Positions 11,901 through 21,454 are shown, counted from the stretch's first letter. The stretch is DNA of 64,000 nucleotides from Klebsiella oxytoca NBRC 105695 (GCF_001598695.1 NZ_BCZK01000013.1:62001-126000), one strand, 5' to 3'. The notes: a model not told the origin generated them from the sequence alone. Numbers and translations are program-made.

Positions 11901-12318
11901 CCAGATACTGGTCGTAGAGATCCGCCACTCTGGCGGCCAGCTGAAACAGTTTACGCTTGTCGCTATCGTCATGCAGGTAGTGGCGCAGTAGCGTAAAAGA
12001 TTCATCATTAAGCCGCTCTGGTAACAGAGTCATAAGTTTCCAGCTCATGTTTTGCTTGCTGAACGCGCTTTCTCCGGGAATATCTTTCAGCACCCGCACG
12101 AACATGTCCCAGATAAAACTGGCGGGTAGCGGGAACTCAATGTTGGCCGCAATCCCGAAGCGCTTCGCCAGCGTCATCTGCAGCCACTGCGCCATCCCGG
12201 TACTCTGCACCAGCACCATTTCCGGCATAAAAGGGTCATCCAGCCGCTTGCGCTCGACGATAAACTCCATCAAGGCTTCAAGCACATCCAGACGGTTTGA
12301 GTGGTACACCCTTAACAT
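8944..12318 (-). CDS. recC: Exonuclease V subunit RecC (Chi recognition)
   Basis: RecC holds the RecBCD complex together, splits the DNA strands and recognises Chi with catalytically dead helicase-like and nuclease-like folds. The 1124 residues match E. coli RecC (1122). The N-terminus MLRVYHSNRLDVLEALM and the motifs QSTGMAQWLQ and LTPRDIIVMVADID are typical. The gap to ptrA is 128 bases, enough for a separate ptrA promoter; the gap to ppdC upstream is only 12 bases, so recC may be transcribed partly from the pseudopilin genes. Confidence 0.98.
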   Translation of the reverse strand: MLRVYHSNRLDVLEALMEFIVERKRLDDPFMPEMVLVQSTGMAQWLQMTLAKRFGIAANIEFPLPASFIWDMFVRVLKDIPGESAFSKQNMSWKLMTLLPERLNDESFTLLRHYLHDDSDKRKLFQLAARVADLYDQYLVYRPEWLMRWEADQRVDGLGEAQEWQAPLWKALVEYTAELGQPLWHRANLYQRFISALEDAEQPPAGLPSRVFICGISALPPVYLQALQALGKHVDVYVLFTNPCRYYWGDIKDPAFLAKLLSRQRRHHRETARELPLFRDAEQAPGLFNDAGEQDVGNPLLASWGKLGRDYIYLLAGLERYEELDAFVDIVPDNLLHNLQADILELRNEAVAGRSAEEFANSGSKRPLAADDRSLTIHVCHSPQREVEVLHDRLLAMLEENPELTPRDIIVMVADIDSYSPYIQAVFGSASGERWLPWAISDRRARESHPALQAFLTLLSLPDSRFASEDVLALLDVPVLAARFNIDEEGLRYLRQWVNESGVRWGMDDDNVRELDLPATGQHTWRFGLTRMLLGYAMDSSEGEWRSVLPYDESSGLIAELVGNLASLLMQLNLWRRGLAQERPLAEWLPVCRDLLNDFFLPDSETEAALALIEQQWQAVIDGGVDAQYGETVPLSLLRDELSQRLDQQRISQRFLAGPVNICTLMPMRSIPFKVVCLLGMNDGVYPRTLAPLGFDLMSQKPQRGDRSRRDDDRYLFLEALMSAEQKLYISYIGRSIQDNSERYPSVLVQELADYIGQSHCLEGDEDLDCDASERRVKEHITHLHTRMPFDAANFLANEDQSYAREWLAAASQQGEAHGEFIQPLPVPELDHLPLEQLLRFWQHPVRAFFQQRLRVNFRSEESEIPDDEPFTLEGLSRYQLNQQLLNTLIEQQDASAMYRRFRAAGELPYGAFGELAWETQRQEMQNLAERVIACRQPGQSMEIDLQCNGVNITGWLQQVQSDGLLRWRPSLLSVAQGMQLWLEHLVYCASGGRGESRLFVRKEGEWRFPPLAQEQAQEYLNELVDGYLQGMSKPLLLLPESGGAWLKVCYDAEKNVMLMDEETQQKARSKFLQAYEGNMVVRGEGADVWYQRLWRTLEPEYYEEILTQTQRYLLPVFRFHQSE

Positions 12319-12330
12319 ATTCGCTCCTGG

Positions 12331-12654
12331 CTACTGACTGACCGGGCAATGGAGCCGGGTCATCTGCGCCCGCCTGGCTGCGGGCATCGTGATCGTTACC
12401 GTGATGCTGACACATCTTTGCATCGATGTCTGCATACGGGATATCTGGTGGCCCCCGGCAATCGCCGGAGGGCTAAGCTGACCAAATCGCCACGCATCGC
12501 GCCACAGCTGACGGTACTGGGTGAGCTGTATAGAACTGCTGGCCAGCCCGCGTTGATAGCCCGCCAGCGCGGTAACGGTGACGATCAGCAAGACTAAAGC
12601 CAGGAGCGTTTCCGGTAGGCTAAACCCTCTCTGCCGGCTCAGGGCATCTGGCAT
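12331..12654 (-). CDS. ppdC: Prepilin peptidase-dependent minor pseudopilin PpdC
   Basis: PpdC is a small type IV pilin-like protein (107 residues from the ATG chosen here, equal to E. coli PpdC). After the short leader MPDALSRQRG comes the class-A processing site [16 protein letters not shown], with glutamate at position +5 and a hydrophobic helix, as expected for cleavage by a prepilin peptidase. A longer in-frame start exists upstream but would add 29 residues before the leader peptide and overlap ygdB much more, so it is rejected. It overlaps ygdB by 16 bases. It is predicted to prime assembly of a type IV-like pilus with PpdA, PpdB and YgdB. Confidence 0.9.
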   Translation of the reverse strand: MPDALSRQRGFSLPETLLALVLLIVTVTALAGYQRGLASSSIQLTQYRQLWRDAWRFGQLSPPAIAGGHQISRMQTSMQRCVSITVTITMPAARRAQMTRLHCPVSQ

Positions 12655-13052
12655 AGGCTCGTCTCCTTTAACGGGCAAAAATCGCTCCAGCCGTGTGGTG
12701 AAAAATGGACGCGGTTTTGTTCCACAGCGCCCGACTGCCACAGCAGCATTCTGCCACCGCCGCTGCTGCCAATGAGCAATACCGAGGCGTCGCTAAAGAT
12801 CCTCAGACAGGCGCGCCAGTCGAGTGCAGCCTTCTGCTGGCAGCTAACCGCTTCTTGCAACGGCCAGGTCAGCGTTTTTCCCCACTGCAGCGCGGAATGC
12901 GCATCAGCAGCGTCGCGAAGCGCCCGCGTTTCGCTGGCCGTCTGCGCTAACAGCGAACGCTGCTGCTGGTGCAGCCCCTGGAGTAACAGTGTGCCAAGCG
13001 CTAAAAGCAGTAGCACCATCAGCAGCGAAGAGAGCCCGCGCTGGCGATTCAC
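12639..13052 (-). CDS. ygdB: Pseudopilin-like protein YgdB
   Basis: YgdB is a 137-residue protein with a short basic N-terminus (MNRQRGLSS) followed by a hydrophobic stretch LLMVLLLLALGTLLLQGL, the layout of a type IV pilin-like or GspK-like minor component. The residue after the presumed processing Gly is Leu rather than Phe. It overlaps ppdB upstream by four bases and ppdC downstream by 16 bases, so the four genes are almost certainly translated from one message. The function is inferred from position and from the minor-pilin sets of type II secretion and type IV pili. Confidence 0.88.
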   Translation of the reverse strand: MNRQRGLSSLLMVLLLLALGTLLLQGLHQQQRSLLAQTASETRALRDAADAHSALQWGKTLTWPLQEAVSCQQKAALDWRACLRIFSDASVLLIGSSGGGRMLLWQSGAVEQNRVHFSPHGWSDFCPLKETSLCQMP

Positions 13053-13612
13053 AGGTTATACCCCGTTACGCCATATTCCGCTCGCGCGCGGATTTGCGGG
13101 TCGGCAACGGAATGCGCCGCCAGCGTTATCGACAACTCAGGCGAAAAATCCGTTTTATTCTGCCGGGTAACCTGAAAAACGGTGACCTGAATCGCCGCTG
13201 GATTGGTCATTTTCTCCCAGCCCTTGCCGCTACACTCCTCCGCCCCTCTCAGGGTTTCCAGCGCCCCGTCGCGCAGGCGAAATCCGGTAGTATCAGATTC
13301 TGATGACGGAGAGCGATTCCAGACGCCATCGCTGTTGCCATCCCAACGAACAAGCAGGCAATCGCCGCTCTCTGCGATATACAGCGGTTGCCCGCTACAG
13401 CGGCCACGGCAATAACCTGCGCGCTGCAGATGCTTCGCTACGGTGTAGATTCGCTGCCATAGTTCATTTTCCAGCGCCTGCTGCCGGGTCTGGCGAAGCG
13501 CGGCCCACTGCAGCGCCGGGAGAAAACGCGCGCTGCCGAGCAATAGCACGGAGCTAATAGCCATCGCGATCAGCGTTTCCGGCAGCGAAAAACCGCGACG
13601 TTTTACAGACAT
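13049..13612 (-). CDS. ppdB: Prepilin peptidase-dependent protein B
   Basis: PpdB is a GspJ/PilW-like minor pseudopilin. From the ATG chosen it has 187 residues, the E. coli length, and begins [30 protein letters not shown]: leader, cleavage glycine, Phe+1, Glu+5 and hydrophobic helix. A 56-codon upstream extension in the same frame runs through ppdA and has no pilin leader, so it is not used. It overlaps ppdA by 10 bases and ygdB by four. Cysteine-rich stretch [12 protein letters not shown] in the globular part is suitable for disulfides in the periplasm. Confidence 0.92.
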   Translation of the reverse strand: MSVKRRGFSLPETLIAMAISSVLLLGSARFLPALQWAALRQTRQQALENELWQRIYTVAKHLQRAGYCRGRCSGQPLYIAESGDCLLVRWDGNSDGVWNRSPSSESDTTGFRLRDGALETLRGAEECSGKGWEKMTNPAAIQVTVFQVTRQNKTDFSPELSITLAAHSVADPQIRARAEYGVTGYNL

Positions 13613-14070
13613 GATGCCGTCTCCTCGCCGCGGCACAGGCGGATTCGACCCCAGTTGGAAACGATAATATTCCAGCCGCCCGCCGCGCTTTGCAGGCGGA
13701 TATGTCCCGCCCAGGCGGTATTTCGCAGGCCGTAAAATCCTAGCCCCGGCGTCATCGCGCTGAGCGAAACCTCCGGCCATAGCGGCTGCAGCGTGAAAGC
13801 GTTGCTGACGCTACAGTCGTTCGTCGCTCCGCTGACGCTCAGGCACCAGCCCTCCGCGCTTCGGTCGACGCTTAATACCCTGTCGCGGTTGTGCCAGTTG
13901 GCGTCATCGCGTAGCAGCACCAGATAATCGCGAACCTGGCAGGCGGTTTGCCACAGACGCTGCTGCTGTTGCCAGCTCTGCCAGCCATAAAGTCCGCTGG
14001 CGCCAAGAATGACGACGACGACCATGGTGACCAGGGTTTCAATCAGGGTATAGCCATGTTCTCTGTTCAT
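13603..14070 (-). CDS. ppdA: Prepilin peptidase-dependent protein A
   Basis: PpdA is a GspH/FimT-like minor pseudopilin of 155 residues (E. coli 156). The N-terminus [31 protein letters not shown] has the processing glycine, an aromatic +1 residue, Glu+5 and the pilin helix. It is the first gene of the ppdA-ppdB-ygdB-ppdC-recC series; the 220 bases upstream to the thyA stop contain the thyA terminator and any ppdA promoter. The four pseudopilins together resemble the tip complex of a type IV pilus whose major subunit (PpdD type) is encoded elsewhere. Confidence 0.92.
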   Translation of the reverse strand: MNREHGYTLIETLVTMVVVVILGASGLYGWQSWQQQQRLWQTACQVRDYLVLLRDDANWHNRDRVLSVDRSAEGWCLSVSGATNDCSVSNAFTLQPLWPEVSLSAMTPGLGFYGLRNTAWAGHIRLQSAAGGWNIIVSNWGRIRLCRGEETASCL

Positions 14071-14243
14071 GGGCCGAGTATGCGTAGCATTGAGGCTTTA
14101 TACGAACGGGAAAATGGCGCTTTGCGTCGCGCCTCGGAGAGTATTCAAGGCGTTGCAACGGATTACAAAAGTACAGGAAATCTGCTCGCAAAAAATCCGT
14201 ACGACCAGCGGCTTACAGCCGCGGCTCGGCCGGGCTGGCGCAT

Positions 14244-14270
14244 AAAAAAACCGGCGCTCGCAGGCGCCGG
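14244..14270 (-). terminator. Intrinsic terminator after thyA
   Basis: The stem CCGGCGC...GCGCCGG (14251-14257 with 14264-14270) is flanked on its lower side by seven A residues, which read as a U-run on the minus strand, directly downstream of the thyA stop. Four T residues on the other side may make it work weakly in both directions. Confidence 0.85.
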
Positions 14271-14290
14271 TTTTCATCATGACTTCGGGG

Positions 14291-15085
14291 TTAAATCGCG
14301 ACCGGTGCTTTTATCCCCGGATGCGGGTCGTAGCCTTCGATTTCGAAATCTTCAAAACGGTAGTCGAAAATCGACGCTGGCTTGCGTTTGATCACCAGCT
14401 TCGGCAGCGCCCGCGGTTCGCGGCTTAGCTGCAGGTGCGTCTGCTCCATGTGGTTGCTGTACAGGTGCGTGTCGCCGCCGGTCCAGACAAAATCGCCCAC
14501 TTCGAGGTCGCACTGCTGGGCTACCATATGCACCAGCAGCGCGTAGCTGGCGATATTGAACGGCAGGCCGAGGAACACGTCGCAAGAGCGCTGATAGAGC
14601 TGGCAGGAGAGCTTGCCGTCGGCGACATAGAACTGGAAGAACGCATGGCACGGCGCCAGCGCCATTTTGTTCAGTTCGCCGACGTTCCAGGCCGAGACGA
14701 TAATCCGACGAGAGTCCGGATCGTTTTTCAGCTGTTCCATCACCGTGCTAATCTGGTCGATGTGACGGCCGTCCGGCGCGGGCCAGGAACGCCACTGCTT
14801 GCCATAAACCGGACCCAGGTCGCCGTTTTCATCCGCCCATTCATCCCAGATAGTGACGTTGTTTTCGTGCAGATACGCGACGTTGGTGTCACCCTTCAGG
14901 AACCACAGCAGTTCATGGATGATGGAGCGTAAATGACAGCGCTTGGTCGTCACCAACGGGAATCCTTCCTGCAGGTTAAAACGCATCTGGTGGCCGAAAA
15001 TAGAGACGGTGCCGGTACCGGTGCGGTCATTTTTTTGCGTGCCCTCGTCGAGCACTTTCTGCATCAAATCAAGATACTGTTTCAT
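14291..15085 (-). CDS. thyA: Thymidylate synthase
   Basis: ThyA methylates dUMP to dTMP with methylenetetrahydrofolate. The 264-residue length is exactly that of the E. coli enzyme. The catalytic cysteine is C146 in [10 protein letters not shown], followed by the [20 protein letters not shown] signature that binds dUMP. It follows lgt by six bases, so the two genes form one operon, with a strong terminator 20 bases beyond the thyA stop. Confidence 0.99.
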   Translation of the reverse strand: MKQYLDLMQKVLDEGTQKNDRTGTGTVSIFGHQMRFNLQEGFPLVTTKRCHLRSIIHELLWFLKGDTNVAYLHENNVTIWDEWADENGDLGPVYGKQWRSWPAPDGRHIDQISTVMEQLKNDPDSRRIIVSAWNVGELNKMALAPCHAFFQFYVADGKLSCQLYQRSCDVFLGLPFNIASYALLVHMVAQQCDLEVGDFVWTGGDTHLYSNHMEQTHLQLSREPRALPKLVIKRKPASIFDYRFEDFEIEGYDPHPGIKAPVAI

Positions 15086-15091
15086 GGTTCC

Positions 15092-15967
15092 TCAAGAATT
15101 TTGTTGCTGCGGACGAGAACGGTACGCCCAGACCATCATTATGATACCCGCAAGCACCATCGGAATCGAAAGAATCTGCCCCATGCTGATGTACTGTACC
15201 CAGCCGCCGGTAAACTGCGCATCAGGCTGGCGGAAGAATTCCACGATGATGCGGAACAAGCCATAGCCGATAAGGAACAGCCCGGAAACCGAACCGGCCG
15301 GACGCGGCTTACGGATAAAGAGGTTCAGGATCAGGAACAGCACCACACCTTCCAGCGCCAGTTCATAGAGCTGCGAAGCATGACGCGGCAGCGCGCCGTA
15401 GGTATCGAACAGCGATTGCCACTCCGGATGCGATGGCAGCAGCGCCAGATCTTCCGCCCGAGAGCCGGGGAAAATCATGCTGTAGTGGAAGTTCGGATCG
15501 ACGCGCCCCCACAGTTCACCGTTGATAAAGTTACCCAGACGCCCGGCGCCGAGGCCAAACGGAATCAGCGGCGCAATGAAGTCAGAAACCTGGAAGAAGG
15601 TACGCTTGGTGCGTTTGGCGAAAATGATCATCACCAGAATCACGCCGATCAGGCCGCCGTGGAAGGACATACCGCCGTCCCAGACGCGGAACAGATAGAG
15701 CGGATCGTCGAGGAACACCGGCAGGTTGTAGAAGAAGACATAGCCAAGACGCCCGCCGAGGAAAACCCCAAGGAATCCGGCGTACAGCAGGTTTTCAACT
15801 TCGTTTTTTGTCCAACCGCTGCCTGGACGATTGGCCCGACGGGTGGCCAACCACATCGCAAAAACAAACCCAACCAGGTACATCAGGCCGTACCAGTGGA
15901 GGGAGACCGGTCCAATGGAAAAAATTACCGGATCAAACTCCGGAAAATGCAGGTAGCCACTATTCAT
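15092..15967 (-). CDS. lgt: Prolipoprotein diacylglyceryl transferase
   Basis: Lgt moves diacylglycerol from phosphatidylglycerol to the lipobox cysteine of prolipoproteins in the inner membrane, the first step of lipoprotein maturation. The 291-residue protein has about seven membrane segments. The Lgt signature [16 protein letters not shown] and the upstream [11 protein letters not shown] stretch are present, along with the conserved RH-(A)SQLYE loop; E. coli has a Pro where Ala stands here. The start ATG is 295 bases from ptsP. Confidence 0.98.
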   Translation of the reverse strand: MNSGYLHFPEFDPVIFSIGPVSLHWYGLMYLVGFVFAMWLATRRANRPGSGWTKNEVENLLYAGFLGVFLGGRLGYVFFYNLPVFLDDPLYLFRVWDGGMSFHGGLIGVILVMIIFAKRTKRTFFQVSDFIAPLIPFGLGAGRLGNFINGELWGRVDPNFHYSMIFPGSRAEDLALLPSHPEWQSLFDTYGALPRHASQLYELALEGVVLFLILNLFIRKPRPAGSVSGLFLIGYGLFRIIVEFFRQPDAQFTGGWVQYISMGQILSIPMVLAGIIMMVWAYRSRPQQQNS

Positions 15968-16262
15968 CTGTCACCATAAAGACTTGTTATTCCGCCGAAA
16001 GTGGACAGCGGGGATCGTTCACGCGCGTCAGAAACGGGCGCTCCAAAGGCTGCGAATGATAGCATAAGCGCCAGGGGCGATCCCCGTTGGACATGTAAAA
16101 GATATGTATACGAATGCGAATTCGCGGCTGAGCATTCCCGGAGGCGGCGCGCTGCGCCTGTCCGGGCTACCCAACCCTCAGGCCGCTCGAACCTCGTCAG
16201 CGTTGTCCCGGGCCACGGCTAACGCCTTACCCGGGCTACAAATTCTTGAACCGTAGCCCGCG
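15968..16262. repeat. Intergenic interval with REP/BIME-type repeats
   Basis: The 295 bases between lgt and ptsP contain no gene. Two REP-like palindromes are visible: 16136-16170 (CCCGGAGGCGG...GTCCGGGCTAC) and 16205-16239 (CCCGGG...CCCGGGCTAC), and a third half unit (GTAGCCCGCG) abuts the ptsP stop codon. The first 130 bases are ordinary sequence that would carry the lgt promoter. The same repeat family recurs at 22.96, 33.6, 43.0 and 53.0 kb in this window. Confidence 0.75.
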
Positions 16263-18509
16263 CTAACGGCCGCCGCGAATCAGGCCGCCGAGTCCTCGTC
16301 GTTCCATAAATGCCGCGACCTGATGGCGCACTTCGGCGGTCATCTGCGCTTCCAGGCTTCGCTGTGAAAGCTCCTGAGCTTCATTGATATCGATGCGCCG
16401 CAGCAGGTACTTCACTCTCGCCACCGAACGGCCGTTCATCGACAGATGACGATAACCCATGCCAATCAGGATCGTCACGCACATCGGATCGCCCGCCATT
16501 TCTCCGCACAGGCGCAGATCGATACCAAAACGCTCGGCGTCGCGGGCGATCATCGCCAGCGCCCGCAGAACCCCAGGATGCAGGCTGTCATACATACTGG
16601 CGACCCGGGTATTATTGCGATCCACCGCCAGAATGTACTGGGTCAGATCGTTGGTGCCGACGGAAATAAAATCGACGCGGTTCGCCAGCTGCGGCAGCAT
16701 AAAGACCATCGACGGCACTTCCAGCATCACGCCAAGACGCGGGCGGGGAATGGCGTAGCCGATCATCTCTTCCACTTCGCGGCTGGCGCGATCGATCAGG
16801 CGACGAGCCTCATCCACTTCATCGAGGCTGGTAACCATCGGCAGCAGGATGCTGAGGTTTCCGGTCGCCGCGTTGGCACGCAGCATCGCGCGGACCTGAA
16901 CCAGAAAGATCTCCGGCTGATCGAGCGTGATCCGAATCCCACGCCAGCCAAGGCACGGGTTCTCTTCGCTGATCGGCATGTACGGCAGCTGTTTGTCCGC
17001 GCCGATGTCCAGCGTGCGCAGCGTCACCGATTTATCGTTGAACATCTGCAGCATGCCCTGATATTGGGCAACCTGCTCCTCTTCAGAGGGGAAGCCGCTT
17101 TGCAGCATAAAGGGGATTTCGGTACGGTAAAGTCCAATCCCGTCGACGAAATTGCCGAGCTTTTCTTCATGCTCGGGGCTCAGGCCCGCGTTGAGCATCA
17201 CTTTTACCCGCTCGCCGCTTTTCAGTTCCGAAGCGCGTTCAAGATCGTCCTCAGCCAGGCGGCTAAGCTCGTTTTCTTCGCTGATCAGGCGCTGATACTC
17301 TTGCAGCAGCACCGGCTCCGGGTCGACCAGCAGCTCGCCGCGATAGCCATCGACAATCAGCGTATGGCCGTGCAGCAACGAAGGCTGGATATCCGCCCCC
17401 ATCACCGTCGGAATGCCCAACGCGCGGACCATAATCGCGGCATGGGAGTTCGCCGCGCCATCGCGCACCACCACGCCGGCTAAACGATCCTGAGGAACCT
17501 CCGCTAAGGTGGTGGCCGACAGTTCATCCGCCACCAGCACGATGCGCTCCGGCCAGGTATTTGGCCCCTGAATACTGTCGTCGAGATGGAAAAGCAGCCG
17601 CTGGCCCAGCGTGCGCAGATCGCCCGCGCGCTCTTTCAGATAGCCATCGCTGAGCGCGGCAAACTGTTCGGCGAATTTCTCGATGATCTTTTTCACCGCC
17701 CATTCGGCCACCGCGCCTTTATCCACTTCGGCAAACAGCTCGCGGCGCAGGCGCGCGTCAGAGAGCAGGTGTGAATAGAGGTCAAAAATGGCCGCCGTCT
17801 CTTTCTGCGCGCCGGCAGAGTAGCGTTTGCTGTAGCGGCGAAACTCATTCGCCGCCTCTTCCAGCGCGCCGGTCAGCCGCTCGCGCTCGGAAGCGGTATC
17901 GAGGGTTGAGGCTTCATAAACCTGCTCCATCAGCGGCAGGCTGACGTCCATCCAGCCTTCGGCAATTGCTACGCCGGACGATGCGGGCAGCGCGCGGATG
18001 CGGGTCTGACGATACTGACCAAATAGCGCGTTTAGCTGGGACTGGGAGAGAATGCCGGCGATTTGCGTGGCCAGCGTGACAAGAAAAGACTCTTCGCTTT
18101 CGTCAAACTGGCGCAGCTCGCGCTGCTGTACCACCAGCACGCCGAGCAGCTGACGCCGCTGGATAATCGGCACCCCGAGGAAAGCGCGAAAGCGGCCCTC
18201 TTTTACGGCAGGAATATATTTAAAGCTGGGGTGCTTTTGCGCGTCGGCGAGGTTGATGGGTTCCGCCAGGCGGCCGACCAGGCCGACCAGGCCTTCATCA
18301 AAAGCAAGCGCAACGATGCGCCCGCGGGGCTTTTTCAACCCGCGCGTCGCCATCAGGTAATAACAGCGTCGGTCATGATCAGCCAGATAAACCGAACAAA
18401 CTTCCGTCTCCATCGCAGCGCAGATATCGGTTACCAGGATATCCAGCGCCTCGTTTAAACGTGGCGCACTCGCGACCTTCTCGACTATTTCTCGCAACCG
18501 AGTGAGCAT
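16263..18509 (-). CDS. ptsP: Enzyme I-Ntr, PEP-protein phosphotransferase
   Basis: PtsP starts the nitrogen PTS relay by passing phosphate from PEP to NPr, which links carbon/nitrogen status to potassium homeostasis and other functions. The 748 residues match E. coli. An N-terminal GAF domain occupies about residues 1-160, the phospho-histidine is H356 in GAANSHAAIM, and the C-terminal PEP-binding barrel ends with LCGEMAGDP, which contains the catalytic Cys. It follows rppH by 12 bases and is co-transcribed with it. Confidence 0.98.
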   Translation of the reverse strand: MLTRLREIVEKVASAPRLNEALDILVTDICAAMETEVCSVYLADHDRRCYYLMATRGLKKPRGRIVALAFDEGLVGLVGRLAEPINLADAQKHPSFKYIPAVKEGRFRAFLGVPIIQRRQLLGVLVVQQRELRQFDESEESFLVTLATQIAGILSQSQLNALFGQYRQTRIRALPASSGVAIAEGWMDVSLPLMEQVYEASTLDTASERERLTGALEEAANEFRRYSKRYSAGAQKETAAIFDLYSHLLSDARLRRELFAEVDKGAVAEWAVKKIIEKFAEQFAALSDGYLKERAGDLRTLGQRLLFHLDDSIQGPNTWPERIVLVADELSATTLAEVPQDRLAGVVVRDGAANSHAAIMVRALGIPTVMGADIQPSLLHGHTLIVDGYRGELLVDPEPVLLQEYQRLISEENELSRLAEDDLERASELKSGERVKVMLNAGLSPEHEEKLGNFVDGIGLYRTEIPFMLQSGFPSEEEQVAQYQGMLQMFNDKSVTLRTLDIGADKQLPYMPISEENPCLGWRGIRITLDQPEIFLVQVRAMLRANAATGNLSILLPMVTSLDEVDEARRLIDRASREVEEMIGYAIPRPRLGVMLEVPSMVFMLPQLANRVDFISVGTNDLTQYILAVDRNNTRVASMYDSLHPGVLRALAMIARDAERFGIDLRLCGEMAGDPMCVTILIGMGYRHLSMNGRSVARVKYLLRRIDINEAQELSQRSLEAQMTAEVRHQVAAFMERRGLGGLIRGGR

Positions 18510-18521
18510 AATGTGCGTGGC

Positions 18522-19052
18522 TTAACCTCTTTTACGTCGATATGCAGGCGCGCTTTGCGGCTTAGGCGTGTTTTCCGCCAGCGCCATTGTGACGCTGGCA
18601 AACTCTTTCATCACCCTGCGGTATACGTCGCGCTTAAACGACACCACCTGACGCACCGGGTACCAGTAGCTTACCCATCGCCAGCCATCAAACTCAGGTG
18701 TACTGCTGGTTTGCATATTGACATCTGCATCACTGCCTATCAATTGCAGGAGAAACCACTTCTGTTTCTGGCCGATACATACCGGCTTTGTGTCCCAACG
18801 CACCAAACGTTTAGGCAATTTGTAACGCAACCAGTTACGGGTTGAAGCGAGGATCCGCACATCTTTGCGGCTAAGCCCGACTTCTTCGAACAATTCCCGA
18901 TACATCGCCTGCTCTGCTGATTCTCCTGGATTTATGCCCCCTTGCGGGAACTGCCACGAGTGCTGACCATAGCGCCTGGCCCACATAACCTGGCCCTGGC
19001 GATTACAGATTACAATACCGACATTTGGGCGGTAGCCATCGTCATCAATCAC
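18522..19052 (-). CDS. rppH: RNA 5' pyrophosphohydrolase
   Basis: RppH removes pyrophosphate from the 5' end of triphosphorylated mRNA, which opens the message to RNase E decay. The 176 residues equal the E. coli length. The Nudix box is [23 protein letters not shown] (residues about 37-60), with the REXXEE core that binds metal. The C-terminal tail is basic. Upstream lies the long non-coding interval assigned here to DARS2. Confidence 0.98.
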   Translation of the reverse strand: MIDDDGYRPNVGIVICNRQGQVMWARRYGQHSWQFPQGGINPGESAEQAMYRELFEEVGLSRKDVRILASTRNWLRYKLPKRLVRWDTKPVCIGQKQKWFLLQLIGSDADVNMQTSSTPEFDGWRWVSYWYPVRQVVSFKRDVYRRVMKEFASVTMALAENTPKPQSAPAYRRKRG

Positions 19053-19734
19053 CGGACTACCTCAAAATAAGCTTCAATGTGAATGATTGTTTCACACTCG
19101 CTGGAAACGGTAAACCACTCTGTGAGGGCGATGAGATCGAATAACATTTGAATAACTCACAGTAATACCCGGAGTTATAAACAGCGAAAGCCGTACCCGG
19201 ACGATTTTATTCACTTTTTCTGTGGATAGAGTTGTGAAGAAGTACGGAATTAACCAGGGAAAACCCGGAATCATCCGAACGGCGTAGTCATAACCCTCGA
19301 TAATAATGACCTAATTTTCATTAAGTTAGCATGGTAAAATTTCATAATCCATTGCATAACGTGACGATCATCACATAAGCGATCCTGGAACTGATGAAAG
19401 ATCGAGCAATGTTGGTTTTATCCACAGATTACGCAAGCGCTCTGGGCATATTTTGTCTAAAAACTCGATTTTCCTCTCACGTCAAGGCTGTAAATGGAAA
19501 CAGTAGTGGGGCTTTTCCCCAGTTATCCCATTTTTCTGTGGATAACATGGTGTAAGATCCTGTTCATTGTCGGTGACCAGTTCTGGAAAACCCGGTTTTA
19601 CAAATTTCATCGCGGCAAAAAATCGCAAAAAAAGCTATATGAATCATCAAATTGTCATACTTACCCAAGAAAAGGTAAACTCTATCCACAACGGATGAAA
19701 TTACCGCTCATTTTTTAGCCAGAGGTTTTACGTT
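19053..19734. other. DARS2-like DnaA-reactivating region between rppH and mutH
   Basis: This 682-base interval holds no convincing gene. It contains two perfect TTATCCACA DnaA boxes in opposite orientation (19418-19426 plus; 19537-19545 minus) and two one-mismatch boxes CTATCCACA (19682-19690 plus; 19221-19229 minus). In E. coli the DnaA-reactivating sequence DARS2, which helps exchange ADP for ATP on DnaA, lies in exactly this interval beside mutH. Position plus box cluster support the assignment. IHF and Fis sites needed for DARS2 activity were not resolved by eye. A mutH promoter must also lie here. Confidence 0.8.
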
Positions 19735-20430
19735 ATGTCGACCATCGCGCCGCTGTTATCCCCCCCGCAAAGCCAGGCGCAGCTGCTGGCCCAGGCGCAG
19801 CAGCTGGCAGGCTATTCGCTGGGAGAGCTGGCGATGCTTGCCGGAATTCCCATTCCGCGCGATTTAAAACGTGATAAAGGCTGGATCGGTATTCTGCTGG
19901 AAATATGGCTGGGGGCGAGCGCAGGCAGCAAGCCAGAGCAGGATTTCGCCGCCCTCGGCGTTGAGCTGAAAACAATTCCCATCGATGCTTTTGGCCGGCC
20001 GCTGGAAACCACCTTCGTCTGCGTCGCGCCGCTAACCGGCAACAGCGGCGTTACCTGGGAGAGCAGCCACGTTCGTCACAAGCTTAAGCGCGTGCTGTGG
20101 GTACCGGTAGAGGGCGATCGTGCGATCCCTTTAGCCGACCGCCGCGTTGGGGCTCCGCTGCTGTGGAGCCCCAGCGAAGAAGAAGAGCGACAGCTACGTA
20201 TGGATTGGGAAGAGCTGATGGACCTGATCGTCCTTGGCCAGGTCGAACGTATCACCGCTCGCCACGGCGAAGTTCTGCAGCTGCGCCCGAAAGCGGCCAA
20301 CAGCAAAGCGCTGACCGAGGCCGTAGGCGCCCGCGGCGAACCGATCCTCACCTTACCGCGCGGTTTCTATCTGAAGAAAAATTTTACCGCCGCCCTGCTC
20401 GCCCGCCATTTTCTTCTTTACCCTAAATAA
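19735..20430 (+). CDS. mutH: DNA mismatch repair endonuclease MutH
   Basis: MutH nicks the unmethylated strand at hemimethylated GATC sites when activated by MutL. The protein has 231 residues (E. coli 229). The PD-(D/E)xK-type catalytic set is visible in [17 protein letters not shown]: Asp, Glu and Lys in the order D-x6-E-x-K. The C-terminus [21 protein letters not shown] is characteristic. The only difference from E. coli is a few residues at the ends. Confidence 0.98.
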   Translation: MSTIAPLLSPPQSQAQLLAQAQQLAGYSLGELAMLAGIPIPRDLKRDKGWIGILLEIWLGASAGSKPEQDFAALGVELKTIPIDAFGRPLETTFVCVAPLTGNSGVTWESSHVRHKLKRVLWVPVEGDRAIPLADRRVGAPLLWSPSEEEERQLRMDWEELMDLIVLGQVERITARHGEVLQLRPKAANSKALTEAVGARGEPILTLPRGFYLKKNFTAALLARHFLLYPK

Positions 20431-20616
20431 ATCGGCTTGCTTCACGGCGGTCATTAAACGCCTGCCGAAGCGTAGAAACCTTACGCGACCTGGGTCAGCG
20501 CAATCGGCTAACAATAAGGGAAACCGAAGCTGAACGGCCTGGATGATGATTAATTTTTTGTTCTGCCATGACGGTTGCATATAATTGCTTCTTTCTATTT
20601 TGCAGGACTTTGAACG

Positions 20617-21330
20617 ATGTTATTTGCATGGGTAACCGATCCTAACGCCTGGCTGGCGCTTGGTACGCTGACGCTGCTGGAGATAGTGCTCGGGATCGAT
20701 AATATTATTTTCCTCTCTCTGGTGGTCGCTAAGCTGCCCACGGCGCAACGGGCACATGCCCGCCGCATTGGGCTGATGGGCGCGATGATCATGCGTCTGG
20801 CGCTGCTGGCGTCAATCGCATGGGTCGTCAAGCTCACTAACCCTCTCTTTACCGTATTAGGTCAGGAGATCTCTTTTCGCGATCTGATCCTGCTGCTCGG
20901 CGGGCTGTTTCTGATCTGGAAAGCGAGTAAAGAGATCCACGAATCCATCGAAGGCGAAGAAGAAGGGCTGAAAACCAACGTCCATTCATTTATGGGCGCT
21001 ATCGTGCAGATTATGCTGCTGGATATTATTTTCAGCCTCGATTCGGTCATTACCGCCGTTGGGCTGTCGGATCATCTGTTTATAATGATGGCGGCAGTAG
21101 TTATCGCGGTGCTGGTGATGATGGTTGCCGCCCGCTCGATAGGCGATTTTGTCGATCGCCACCCTTCGGTAAAAATGCTGGCGCTGTCGTTTTTGATCCT
21201 TGTCGGCTTTACGCTGATGCTCGAAAGTTTCGACGTGCACGTGCCGAAAGGTTACATCTATTTCGCCATGTTCTTCTCGATTGCGGTTGAGAGCCTCAAC
21301 CTGCTGCGAAATAAAAAAAATCCGCTGTAG
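20617..21330 (+). CDS. ygdQ: TerC-family inner-membrane protein YgdQ
   Basis: YgdQ is a 237-residue TerC-family membrane protein with about seven membrane helices. Two conserved acidic membrane motifs, [18 protein letters not shown] near the N-terminus and [17 protein letters not shown] in the middle, are the family signature and are thought to handle metal ions (manganese export is shown for some TerC relatives). No tellurite-resistance genes are nearby. The exact substrate of YgdQ is not established. Confidence 0.93.
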   Translation: MLFAWVTDPNAWLALGTLTLLEIVLGIDNIIFLSLVVAKLPTAQRAHARRIGLMGAMIMRLALLASIAWVVKLTNPLFTVLGQEISFRDLILLLGGLFLIWKASKEIHESIEGEEEGLKTNVHSFMGAIVQIMLLDIIFSLDSVITAVGLSDHLFIMMAAVVIAVLVMMVAARSIGDFVDRHPSVKMLALSFLILVGFTLMLESFDVHVPKGYIYFAMFFSIAVESLNLLRNKKNPL

Positions 21331-21454
21331 AGCGCTAAAATGCAGCCCTGAAACGGGCTGCAATCTTTTTTTAAGACTTAACTGCTTTTTATGTCTCACA
21401 AATCAGGCTATTAATATACTGGTACGAGGTGCGGCTATAATAGGGGTGATAACG

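Noticed and set aside
19494-19718. 74-codon plus-strand frame before mutH
   Set aside because: It lies across DnaA boxes in the DARS2-like region, has no ribosome site and a composition expected by chance.
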